Shown here: piece by piece, positions 48,461-64,000 of the stretch
Layout of the letters: each line of letters begins with the position of its first letter
How positions within the stretch are numbered: position 1 is the stretch's first letter
Assembly (NCBI GenBank): GCA_011037195.1
Contig: JAAEAF010000096.1
Coordinates: 124,001-188,000 of the forward strand
Direction: 5' to 3'
DNA length: 64,000 nucleotides
Source: Triatoma infestans
Lineage: Eukaryota > Arthropoda > Insecta > Hemiptera > Reduviidae
Position numbers and translations under genes: made by a program
Notes under the pieces: model-generated
What the model saw: the letters and a program-made list of their open reading frames with translations, nothing else
Databases searched by the model: none
Told to the model about the DNA's origin: nothing

Positions 48461-50200
48461 CATTGCGGACCCATCCACATATTCAACAAATAACGTAGCC
48501 CTCCTTCTTTTTTTTCAAAACAACACCTTCCCTTTAGTCACCTATTTCACTCTCTATCTTGGTCATAAGTTGCGCTAAGCTCACCGTTACAACTACAATT
48601 AGCATATGCAACATATTACGTCATTCTATTAAATCATAATTCCGTAATAGATCAACTGTTACAAAAAAAAGAAGATTTTTTTTTTCAAATTCCAGGTTAT
48701 TTTAATATCGTCATTCTTTCTACAAAGTAATGATTATACAAATAGAAAATTCTGTTACTCTCAAAATAAAGTTTCTCAATTTAAAATAAGATCATTGTGC
48801 TAGGAATATTAAGATAATAAAAATGCATTTTTGTTTTTAATTATGTATAAAAATGTATATACATGTACATAAAACATTGATATAATTAAATTGATTAACA
48901 CTTAAAAACTATAATAAAACTTTTGTACAATACATAATTTTATAGTTGGGAATTGATAGCCACATTTTCTCTGATCGAGAAGAGTCGCATTTTCACAATT
49001 AAAGAGATAATTACCCAAAAGGCAATAGAGAGAAATTATTGCCATTTACAACAGAAATAAAAAATTAAGATATATTGTAACTGTATTTTTTTTTTTTACC
49101 TATTTACAATAATTAAAACAAAAAAAAAATCTTGGATAAAAGTGAATATCAAAATTATACGATTACAAATCCATAAAAATTAAGATATAAAAATATTTTG
49201 TAGAGGATATCTTGTCAGGTAACAACAGTAAGTAAATACCAGCGAATCTAATAAATATTTAGTGAAAAATATGTTGGAAAATCAAAGACGTTTACCTCTT
49301 GATTATTTGTATTTTCACTTCTTACATTAGTATACCTTAAAAATAAAATTATATATAAGTAAATTCAAGAAACATTCGTCAATTCGTTACATTTTCTATC
49401 ATTAGCCATCCGATTGCTTTTTTACTTTCTGCTTACTGCTATAAAAGGAAGTCATGCAGTCGCGTCAAATTTTCAAAAGGAAGTTTTCACCGGATATTCA
49501 TATTTTAAAGTTCTATGAGTTAAAAAAAAAGTTTTAGTCAATGGCCAAACCAAATAGAAAATTATCATAGATAGCTCAACCTGGATATTCTAATTAGGAA
49601 TTACCCAGGGATCTGGCATGAAGGTAAGAATTTTTAATGTCAACAACTGTCAACCGACCCCGAATTTCAACTATGACGAATGTTTACTTTTTTCTTTCTT
49701 TATTTGGCTTATAACTTCCGAAGAGTTCTCTCTATTGTTGAAACATTTTTTTTAGGAAAATTCATCTTGAAGTAATATTCAGTACTTACGAGTACTACTA
49801 TTTTACGTCGCATGCGTGTTTTACATCAGATTTTCGGAAGGCTTATAACTTACGATGATAAACGACGTTTATAAACATTAGATCGCAGAATAACTTAGTA
49901 AATAGCGAGAAAATAGGCCCATATTCAGAGTGCAATGCTGAGAAATAAAAAAGATCTTCAAATTGGGAATGTTGGAATCAAAAGAGGTATTTATCCTAAA
50001 TGCCTATTATCGCACTATCTCCACTAATTTTACTTTAGAAAAAACCTACAATGGATGAACATACGCTTGATAAATTGCCGAAAGGTAAATGGATTGCAGG
50101 TGACACTGAGTATCAGAAATTCATTTAACATTAATTCTATCCTTTTAGACTTACTTGCAATAAACTTAACAACATTCACTTTCAATATAAGGTATAATTG
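48460..50200. other. Intergenic stretch before the MCM2 stop
   Basis: AT-rich. It holds a diverged family R copy at about 49430-49900 (GTCGCGTCAAATTTTCAAAA, GAAGTTTTCACCGGATATTC, ACCCAGGGATCTGGCATGAA). No gene was seen. Confidence 0.5.
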
Positions 50201-50203
50201 GCT

Positions 50204-55512
<5,309 letters not shown>

Positions 55513-55988
55513 TTTAATTGTTTTCTACTGGCGAATCTGATAAAATATTTATTTTATAATCTTACTATAACGCTAAAAACCTGTATCTTCCACAAACACT
55601 GCACGCAGTGGAATCATTAACGCGGGAATATATCAGGAATACCAACAACACTAAACCCATTTATTATTAGGTGGAGATTAGCAGAATTAGAAATTTTGTT
55701 TTTTATTCCCAATAATAGTAATGTCTAATCAAAGACACTGCTATCAAAATCAAAATTAATTATATTTATTGTTACAAAGTTCATACACATACAATTGCAA
55801 TTTCAAGTAAACTATTATCGAACTGAAGTTGTTACTTGACTTGATGTTTGTCAACTAAAAGAAAACTAACCTATATTAATGTATCCTCCCATTTAACACG
55901 ATGTTGGGTGAATGGTTAATTTTTATTTTGAATATTTTTGTGTAATTATTTGTTAGTGCTATATTTTAGTGTCTACTCATTAGTCGGA
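55513..55988. promoter_or_regulatory. Bidirectional MCM2/PAF1 promoter region
   Basis: The 476 bp between the MCM2 ATG (minus) and the PAF1 ATG (plus). It must contain both 5' UTRs and start sites. There is no clear TATA box. A relatively GC-richer stretch GCGGGAATATATC lies at about 55622. TTTCGCGC-type E2F sites are not obvious, although GCGGGAA resembles the E2F half consensus (GCGGGAA) seen at replication genes. Confidence 0.6.
55621..55628 (+). promoter_or_regulatory. E2F-like site (GCGGGAA)
   Basis: CGCGGGAA lies about 110 bp upstream of the MCM2 start codon. E2F control of MCM genes is well established, so this is a plausible site, but it is a single half-consensus match. Confidence 0.35.
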
Positions 55989-58900
55989 ATGTCACCGACA
56001 GTGCCAACAAATGTTAATGTAGAAAAAAGGACTAGCCTCCTTAAACCTGGTACTACAGAGAGAAGGTAAGTTGTCAGTGAATTTGGTTCAGCATCTAATT
56101 CTCACTTAATGAATGTAAACATCTTTTTGTTAAGATTAAACGTATTAAGGAATATATTTTCTATGATATTTAGTGGGGGTCAAAAATACCTTTCTTGTGA
56201 AAGAAAGGAAGTTTGAAATAAAAATTACCTTAAGGACTTAAAATTAAGGCTAACTGTCGTTCTCTTTATTAATTTATGCAGTTATCTAACAAATTTTGCC
56301 TTATCTAAAAAATGATTAATGAAGTTTATATACATAAACGCTAACATATAACCAGTGTTAAGTATAAACAACTGCAAATTTTCCAGATCTGAACTAGTAT
56401 GTAGAGTAAAATACTGCAACACATTACCAGACATTCCATTCGATCCGAAGTTTATCACTTATCCCTTTGAATCCACCAGGTAAGTTACTTAAATAGTCAT
56501 TGTTGGAAAAAAATAGTAAGTCCCCATACTTTATTAATGTTGTGATTAATTTTGGTTGCTGATGAAACTATTATCTCAATTATTTATTAAGAAAATATTG
56601 AAAAAATATTATAATTAAATTGGAAACTGAAAATTACCAATATTAATCACCATTTACCTTTTAGATTTATAGAGTACAAACCAACGTCTTTAGAAAGACA
56701 TTACAAATATGAGGTACTTACGGAACATGATCTTGGTGTCACCATTGACCTTATTAATAAGGATATGTACGCAGCAGATCCACAAGCTCAATTGGATCCT
56801 GCAGACGAAAAGCTTCTTGAGGAGGATATCCTAACTCCTCATGATTCTAAGAGGTATTATTTCATTTAATATTTCCATAATGAAATCTAGATTAACGATT
56901 GTTTTTGTATTGAGAATCTCAAATATTGCAGTTGATTTTAAAAAGCAAAATGTAAGTTTAGAATGAAAATTGAAGTTAGGGAAAATAGTGTCTTTTAGTA
57001 ACGGTGTATTGTTTATGAGTGATTAGCTCACAATTCATTTATTACTTCTTTTTTTTAATTTTAGATCACGACATCATTCGAGAAGTGTATCTTGGTTAAG
57101 AAGAACTGAATATATTTCAACAGAACAAACCAGATTTCAGCCTCAGACCATGGATAAGGTGGAGGCGAAAGTTGGTTACAGCATCAAGAAAAGTCTTAAG
57201 GTAATTGCCAAGGAAGCAAACTGCATTTTTTTATTTGAATGAGTACAGTTTCTAATGAACGTTTTTGATATGAACATTGTTTTATCTGGGAATTTTAGTT
57301 TTGATTTGAAATACTGATAAAGAATACAAATATTTCAGGAAGAAACCCTCTATTTGGATAGAGAAAATCAAATTAAAGCTATTGAAAAGACTTTTGAGGA
57401 CGCTAAGAAGCCAATCGAAAAACATTATAGCAAACCAAATGTAGTGCCTGTAGAAATACTGCCAATATTTCCTGATTTTAAGGTTTGTTTCCAGCAAGTA
57501 TAAAAAGTTAGGAATAATTATAATAAATCATTTACTGAAATAAGTTGGTCTAGTCCTCCTTATGCTCTGAATAAAGTTGAATTATTTTGCAGTTATGGAA
57601 ATACCCTTGCGCTCAAGTTATGTTCGACTCCGACCCTGCTCCTGTAGGAAGACCTGTTCCTGCTCAATTGGAGGAAATGTCGCAGGCTATGATAAGGTAA
57701 CTTTCACATAAAAAATATAATTAAAAAAAGTAAGATGCCTAACATCACACGATTTTCTCCTATAGCAATTAATTAATAGTCTAGTTGACAAATATTCATA
57801 AGCTTGGGACTTTTACTGAACGATAGTGCATTACATAAAAATATAGATACGAGAATTATTGGCTTTTAATGATATGGTCTACCTAAATGTGGCTGTATTT
57901 TAGAAGGCATCTTCTGACAGATCCCAGTTTAAAGTTAAGCCTAACTCATGAATCCCTAGAACGTTCCTAAACCAATTAAAAAAAAAAACAATGTAAATAA
58001 AAGTGATTAGGTTTCTATCGATGCAGTTAAGAAAAGTCCTTTGAATGAATCTTTTCCGAGAAACTCCAAACAACTCAGAAATCTATTAATTCGTACTTCT
58101 GGTTAAACGATTTTCTTTAAACTTGGAATTCTGGCAATGAAATTAATTACCTTAATATTATATAGGTAAAAGAACTGTGCATCACACTTTATTCTAGTTG
58201 AGATAGTTTGTTCTCACACACAACACTTATGCTATCTGGTAAAATCTTATACTTGTTTAGAGGCCCTAGAAAAAACATGTATTTCGGCGAATACTCAATT
58301 TCGAATTTTCACATGAACCCATACTTCTTACAGCAAAAAGAGGATGTAAAAAGTTACTAAGAGTCGTTACTACCATTTTTTTTTAAATTTCGAATGATTA
58401 TAAAAAGTTGTTTTTATATTTATAAATGCATTTGTTCATTGGAAAACTATATAGAATCTTTCTTCTTTTTTTTCAGAGGTGTGATGGATGAAAGTGGTGA
58501 GCAGTTTGTAGCATATTTTCTTCCAACAGAAAGTACCTTGGAAAAGAGACGACGAGACTTTGGTAACGGAGTCGATTATGAAGATGAAGAAGAATATGAG
58601 TACAAAATAGCCAGAGAATACAATTGGAATGTAAAAACAAAAGCATCTAAAGGATATGAAGAGAATTATTTCCTTGTAGTAAGATCGGATGGTGTTTATT
58701 TTAATGAATTAGAAACTCGTGTACGTTTGAGTAAAAGAAGACAGAGAGCTGGTCAAGCTCCGAATAATACCCGGCTTGTAGTCAGACATCGTCCAATGGA
58801 TGCCAATGAATTCAATATCCATAGGCAGCGAGAAAAACAATTAGAACCACATGTAGAAGAAGAAGAGGAGGAAGAAGAGGATGACGAGGAGGAAGAACAG

Positions 58901-59593
58901 AAGGAGAAGAAAGCTGAAGAAAATGAGGAAACACAAGCAAAGAGTAGTGCTAGTAGTGATAATGAAAGTGAAGGAGAAAAGCCGGATGTAGAAAGTGATT
59001 CAGAAAAGGAGCACACTGATAAAGAAGGCAGCGATAAGGAAACCAGCGATAAAGAGGGAAGTGACAAAGAAATGAGCGATAAAGAAGAAGAAGGTAGCGG
59101 TAAAGAGGGAAGTGACAAAGAAGGTAGCGGTAAAGAGGGAAGTGACAAAGAAGGTAGCGATAAGGAAGGTAGTGACAAAGAAGAAAGTGATAAAGGAAAG
59201 AGTAGTGACAGAGAAGGTAGTGATCAAGAAAGAAGTGAAGGTAGCGGGGGTGCTGGAGATAGTGGCGGAGAAGAGAGTGATAAAGGCAGTGGAGTCGCCA
59301 ACACTAATAAAAGTTCTGAAGATGAAGGCAGTGACAGTGATAGAGGTATAAATCATGCAATATATATACATAATGCAACAATTCTAAGCTTAATCAGGAA
59401 TTAAAAATATTGATATAATTTCTTCTCTTATATCTCAAGTTTTTTTTCCTTACTTATTTTTTAATTTTTTTTTACTTAAAAACAGCTGTTTTTAATAAAA
59501 AGAACCTGTACAGGTGGCGGAGGAAGTGGAAGTGGCTCGCAAAGTTCATCTAAATCTAGTCAATCTGGCAGTGATGATGATGATGAAGAATAA
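55989..59593 (+). CDS. PAF1: RNA polymerase II-associated factor 1 (PAF1)
   Basis: Core scaffold of the nuclear PAF1 complex (with CTR9, LEO1, CDC73), which supports Pol II elongation and H2B ubiquitination. Eight exons with consistent phases: 55989-56065, 56387-56479, 56665-56853, 57065-57200, 57339-57482, 57593-57696, 58477-59345, 59514-59593, coding 563 residues (vertebrate and fly proteins are about 530-540). Diagnostic blocks are [98 protein letters not shown] and [13 protein letters not shown]. The C-terminal third is a Glu stretch, then many G-S-D-K-E tandem units (about 58985-59330), then a [13 protein letters not shown] tail ending DDDDEE. The tail is longer and more repetitive than in relatives. 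Confidence 0.97.
58010..58350 (-). repeat. Family R fragment inside PAF1 intron 6
   Basis: GTACTTCTGGTTAAACGATT, then TTTAAACTTGGAATTCTGGC, and near the right end TGTATTTCGGCGAATACTCA. Diverged, same orientation as the copy in MCM2. Confidence 0.6.
58985..59330 (+). repeat. Coding tandem repeat in PAF1 (GSDKE units)
   Basis: Fifteen-base units close to GGTAGTGACAAAGAA repeat in phase inside exon 7, giving [10 protein letters not shown] runs. This region is likely to vary in length between individuals. Confidence 0.85.
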
Positions 59594-59724
59594 GTTTTTC
59601 TTCTACTGCGATCCATGTACATATCACAATAATTTGTTATTTTGGAAGTTGTAAGTCATAACATTAATTACTATTATATTATAAAAGTATTTCGTATAAC
59701 ACTTTTACTTTCTTATTTTTATGA

Positions 59725-60025
59725 AGGGGATATGCTTCCGCACGAAGAGTGTGACTCGCACCCACCAAAACCCTCTCCTTCCTCGCAGGCATCCGCCCAC
59801 CCCGGAACTACTTCCGCTAAGGTACTACTTCGGGGTGGTGCCTCGTAATACGCCCCAAACGGCCCCTCTCTAGACTAGCTGGGTCCCAATCTCTGGAGTT
59901 CGAGGTGCCGGTTCATCTCAGTGATCTTCAGCCGAAAGACCGTTCGAACAAAGATAGCAACCTTGTCCCATCGGTCCTTTTGGATGAGCGTAGTCCTCAC
60001 CACCCGTTTCCGGGGGAAACCATTA
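59725..60025 (+). repeat. GC-rich retroelement-like insertion after PAF1
   Basis: A sharp island of GC-rich sequence (CCCACCAAAACCCTCTCCTT, CATCCGCCCACCCCGGAACT, CTAGCTGGGTCCCAATCTCT, CACCCGTTTCCGGGGGAAAC) within AT-rich flanks. It begins about 130 bp after the PAF1 stop. It looks like a LINE 3' UTR or SINE, but no A/B box or ORF was recognised. Confidence 0.5.
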
Positions 60026-60294
60026 CTTTAAGACAATTATTAGTTGCTTCATAGATTGTTGGTAAAAAAACCTTTGTTAAAATGAAGTTTAATACAATTT
60101 GATTAAAAAGTATGGGTAATGAACAAACGTACGTCATTTGTTTATGTTTATTTAAAATAATTCTTAAGAAAATAATAACAGCAAATATAAATAACTTTGA
60201 ACAATTTCATTACTGAAAATCGGGAATTCAAGTTTAATTTTCAATGATAGAATTATTAAATACAACCCAAGTGCAGCGATAGTTGGTGGCACCA

Positions 60295-60440
60295 AAGAAA
60301 AGTTTATTATTCGATATTTCAGATAACTTTTGTATCCTTCATAAGGAACCTTCTCTAAACATTTTACTTCCTTGATAGTGCCTGATGATGAACTCCAATG
60401 GTTTTTGAAATGTCGAATAATAAACTTTTCTGTAAGTAAC
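60295..60440. repeat. F3 small foldback repeat with hammerhead-like core
   Basis: Two inverted arms: GAAAAGTTTATTATTCGATA at 60298 and its complement TCGAATAATAAACTTTTC ending 60431. Positions 60382-60414 read CTGATGA, TGAACTCCAATGGTTTTT, GAAATGTC. The left arm carries the complement of CTGAAATATCGAATAA. The GAAATATC type of stem III (palindromic ATAT) differs from F1 and F2 but follows the same plan. Confidence 0.65.
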
Positions 60441-60575
60441 GGAATTTTTAACAGCTAAAATATGCTGTATTTAGAATATTACCAAAGCCATTCTCTATAC
60501 TAAATAAATGTTAGTTTCTCCCAATAAAAATCCTATACAAATATTGGACGATGTCTCAAATAAAACCGAATAATT

Positions 60576-62646
60576 CTATTTCAAATTCAATTGTGTATAG
60601 AATTTATGTAATTGAGCACTAATAACTGGACCAATTCTTCTATTTAAAACTCCGTACTGTAAACTGGACAGTAGTTCACCTGGTGCTGACGAGCTGTTCA
60701 GTGCGGAAATTAAAGCTGCCGGGGTTGCATAAAGATTAGCTATTGCCCAAGCTTTATCCGCTGATAGACCATGCAACTGTACCAATTGTTTTACAAACAT
60801 CTCTTTTGTTTTAAAATTCTAAAAAAGAAGAATAAGAAAAGTTAGTCTTTTTTGTATTTTGATAGCTATTATTGTCTTTAACAGAAATTTGAAAGATGAA
60901 GACTTTAAACAAAGAAGAAAAGTCGAACACTGAATGCGCTATTAGCAGGGTGAAGCCAGAAGAAACAGAGCCACAAAGTTGCTCCTTGATAACTAAGTTT
61001 GTGATTTACAGACATCTTGGCGAAAAATATATATAAATGGAAAGCGAAATGTCATAAATTTGTATAATATAATATAGAAAAATAAAATATGTCGCTGATG
61101 TAAGAAATATTTTCTTACATTAGTTTTCTTTTCACTGTCATTATTTTAATATTTAATGAACATAATGACTTTCATTTAACAGTTCAATGCCCAATAACAA
61201 GTTCAAAAATTCATAATTTATAAACAATAATAAGAAGTCAATATCTAAAACAATTTCTCATGTAAAAAATCTGCCATGAAACAAACGATTTTTCTGACAC
61301 TCTAAACGACAAATCTTCGTAGATTTGTTACTGTATACTTAAGTTTCCTTACTTCCCCCTAACAGATAGAACATAACATTATTGGAAAGGGAAGCTTAAC
61401 AATTCAGTTTCCCAAGCATAGCAAAAACTAATTTTTGGGGGGAAATATTTCAAATAAAAGTGATAGGTAAGAATTCCAACTTTTAGGAAAATCTTTAAAA
61501 CGTTTCCAGAGAAAATATCGAAAAAAATAAGAGACGCTATAAAGGCGCACTTCCGGTAAATCGAGTTTCTTTAAATTGCAAACAAATCTAATTCTCATAT
61601 TAGTATTCTGAAATAGTGCCTTCCCCGCCCCCAGAAATCCCAAATGTCAATTTTTCTTGAAAAACGCTTCAAATAAGTAATCAGCCTAATTGTATGTAAT
61701 AAATACTTATTTGCGCATACGCGCATTTTAAGAAAATTGTGAAACTCTAGACAAAGAAATCTGGAAAAAATTAACATTCAGTTGATGGATTTTGACTAAA
61801 TCCTTCCTGTTGGATGCGAATTTAAACACGCACTAATAAAAAATTGCAAAATAAGTCTCAGTATTAAAAGTAAGAAACTCAGAATGGCAGTGAAAATTAT
61901 TTCAATTCTTGTTTGTCTATTTATTTCATTATTATTTTTAAACAGAATGCTATGGTAAAATGTAAATAAGATCAAATGGTCTAGTGACAAATATTTATAC
62001 ATAATTGCACTTTTTTTTTCTTTTTTTTTTAAGAAAAACCCGGTGATACTGACATCCTTATACATTACATTCTGTACTAATTTAATTGTAGGTTTGTTAC
62101 CCTTGTTTTACCCATTCCGGATATAAAAGTTTTAAATGTAAGCAGGAACACTGTATCATCCATAATATCCAAACTCCATTCACTCTTCTTGCATGAAAAC
62201 AGTACTTTGTTCTGTGAACAGAAATCCATAATTTAATTTAAAAAAAGAATTCAATACCTGGCCATTATGAAATAGTAATTTAATTAACAACTGGCATCAC
62301 CAAATGTCCATGTGTTATCTATTTGAAACTCAGAAGAATAAACTTACTCGAAACATATTGGTTAACATAGTAGTGATTGTGGCCAAATATACCATTGATT
62401 CACAATGATTTGTTGTAATTTTTATTGTAAATTCATCTGAGACCTGAAATTTAGGAAAACAATTTTGCTGGAATAATAATTCAACAATAAAAAGAAGTTG
62501 TAGAGTTATAATGAAAAACTAATAAGTGAAAACTGACCATAGTATTTACAATTGCTTGATGAAGTGAAGAAATAGGTATTCCAAGTTTCTGACCGCCAGT
62601 ATCTTCTATTAAATAGATTACATTATAAACTCCACATTTCTTCAGC
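60576..62646 (-). CDS. mus81: Crossover junction endonuclease MUS81, C-terminal exons (partial)
   Basis: Catalytic subunit of the XPF-family structure-specific nuclease MUS81-EME1, which cuts stalled forks and recombination intermediates in the nucleus. Exons 62646-62538, 62443-62348 and 60818-60576. The first codes [18 protein letters not shown] and [12 protein letters not shown] (end of the ERCC4 nuclease fold). The second codes [20 protein letters not shown]. The third codes the helix-hairpin-helix end: [31 protein letters not shown], then [19 protein letters not shown] and a TAG stop. The active-site exon (ERKxxDD) is not visible between 62650 and 64000 and must lie further right. Converges on PAF1 with about 980 bp between the stop codons. 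Confidence 0.93.
61370..61800 (-). repeat. Family R fragment inside MUS81 intron
   Basis: GCGCACTTCCGGTAAATCGA (61548), CTTGAAAAACGCTTCAAATA, CCGCCCCCAGAAATCCCAAA. Diverged, in the intron 60819-62347. Confidence 0.6.
61814..61938 (+). repeat. Direct repeat, copy 1
   Basis: ACACGCACTAATAAAAAATT...AAAAGTAAGAAACTCAGAAT...CTTGTTTGTCTATTTATTTC, nearly identical to 62841-62972. Lies in the MUS81 intron. Confidence 0.85.
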
Positions 62647-62840
62647 CTGAACTAAACAATCAAAAATTTATATTTACATATAGAACTGTTAAGCAACGTA
62701 AATTGAATGTCAGAAGAAGAAATAAGGAAATTCCGATTCAAGGGTGGTCCGATGCAAGTAGGAAAAAAGAACTGAAACGACTGAAAAAAGAAATACAACT
62801 ACTTTGTAGAATTGCTGGGCCCATCAGCGAAGTGCCGGGT

Positions 62841-62972
62841 TGCAAATTTTAAACGAAACACGCACTAATAAAAAAGTGCAAAATATGTCTTAATATTAAA
62901 AGTAAGAAACTCAAAATAGAAAACAGTGAAAATTATTACAATTCTTGTTTGTCTATTTATTTCATTATTATT
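62841..62972 (+). repeat. Direct repeat, copy 2
   Basis: ACACGCACTAATAAAAAAGT...AAAAGTAAGAAACTCAAAAT...CTTGTTTGTCTATTTATTTC, nearly identical to 61814-61938, about 900 bp apart across two MUS81 exons. Confidence 0.85.
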
Positions 62973-63289
62973 ACTAATAAATACCGGAGTTTTCGACAAA
63001 AGCGCGAAAAAGTAGTCGCACAATAGGTTGAAGAATTTTAAACTAAAACATCGCGTTTGTGGTAGTGGTACCTTTACAGAATATACCTCACTGGAATTAA
63101 CTTCCTACGATCTTTTTTGACATATTTTATCACACATACACACCATTCGAAAATTTGACATGATGTATATTATCTAACAAGCTAAAAATATTATCTATTA
63201 GCATTATTTGCTGTTAATCTGATAGGTGAGGAAATTCTGTGATAGTCCATCTGCACTAAAAGTTTTGTATAAACCATGTTGGAGCTCTA

Positions 63290-63960
63290 AATTAGTGGGT
63301 AAATATGGGAGAAGACTTTATGGCCTCGCTCAGTAGAGAAGGATAGAACACTTCTGGGCACCCGGACTTGCGGGTATAGAGAGCGGACGAGTTGGCTAAG
63401 GCGGGGATGTACATCATCGTTTTGTGTCCCTGAGCCAACAGCAGCCATCACTAAATATTTTGCGGCAAGTTAAACAATGGAGGAACAGAGAATTGGAAAA
63501 GCACTGGTAGGATATGGAGGTGTTCTCCAAACTAAAAGATTTATAAAAAGCATAAAACAGGCGGACTTGAGTATTTTCTCTCGTAGAATAGGATATAATT
63601 AGAGTCCATGTAGGTGTATTGATTGATTGAACACGCTTGGGTAATCAATCATTTACATAAAATAGTCAGAACATCTACTCCTTTGTCAGATCTGTGATGC
63701 AGGTGTCAAGGAAATGACGTATCACTACCTAGGCCAGGTCCCCGTATCGCCAGTTCTAGGTTCCATATATTTAAGAGGATAGAACTCTCAAAGGAATACT
63801 TGGGGGAGTAGGAGATCAAGGAATCTAAAGATATTGCAGTCAGACTGGTAGAATGCGGGGGAAGGCCCCTTTGGATATTTGTGGGAGGAGGGATAAGAGC
63901 CCCATTTTGGCTTAACTCCCGCGCCTTTGGGCATCCCAAGTAATAATAATAAAAATCGTC
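63290..63960 (+). mobile_element. LINE RNase H and C-terminal tail remnant
   Basis: Frames give FWAPGLAGIESGR (the RNase H PGHxGIxGNE region, about 63355), then GKALVGYGGVLQTKRFIKSI, and at 63660-63740 LCQICDAGVKEMTYHYLGQ (the zinc-finger-like end). GGRPLWIFVGGG follows. Several frameshifts; 5'-truncated; continues close to the window end. Not the same family as the copy at 47240, judging by the different spacing. Confidence 0.65.
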
Positions 63961-64000
63961 AATAAGTGGTATGGAGAGGAAAGACTGGTGGCACTTAAGA

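Noticed and set aside
58753..59178. Long minus-strand open frame rich in Ser/Leu/Pro opposite PAF1
   Set aside because: It is the antisense shadow of the GSDKE repeat in PAF1 exon 7; repetitive coding DNA stays open in several frames.

Overview
The window is AT-rich nuclear DNA from an animal, almost certainly an arthropod and most likely an insect. It holds intron-split genes with GT/AG junctions whose proteins resemble the insect forms of conserved families, and the space between them is filled with decayed transposable elements typical of a large insect genome. The species cannot be named from the sequence.

Left part (1-16000): a broken Copia retrotransposon (minus strand), then thirteen minus-strand exons of a class V myosin motor domain (15985 down to 2247). 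The N-terminal start exon and everything after the motor core (IQ neck, coiled coil, cargo tail) were not found. The 5.7 kb intron between 6825 and 12521 contains a Jockey-like LINE and a mariner.

Middle (16000-48500): mostly repeats. A plus-strand split gene of uncertain identity ends here; exons at 28127, 32998, 41861 and 44284 look credible, with a poly(A) signal at 44612. Around it lie a second mariner, two tRNA-derived SINEs, a Gypsy-like fragment, LINE tails, and several copies each of three short families: an ACTTCCGGT-containing element of about 1 kb (called family R below) and two foldback families (F1, F2).

Right part (50200-62650): a compact cluster of conserved genes. MCM2 (minus, 13 exons, 883 residues) and PAF1 (plus, 8 exons, 563 residues) are complete and divergent, about 480 bp apart. 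The last three exons of MUS81 (minus) follow, converging on PAF1. MCM2 is the replicative helicase subunit, PAF1 the transcription-elongation complex scaffold and MUS81 the structure-specific endonuclease; beyond nuclear housekeeping, no shared pathway is implied. A LINE fragment closes the window.

The most interesting observation is that the F1, F2 and F3 foldback repeats carry a motif matching the small hammerhead ribozyme: a CTGANGA box, a short hairpin, GAAA, and a loopless palindromic stem III (ACCGGT) ending in GTC. This is the architecture of the small dimeric hammerheads known from Penelope-like retroelements. At least ten decayed copies are visible, in both orientations and often as head-to-head pairs.
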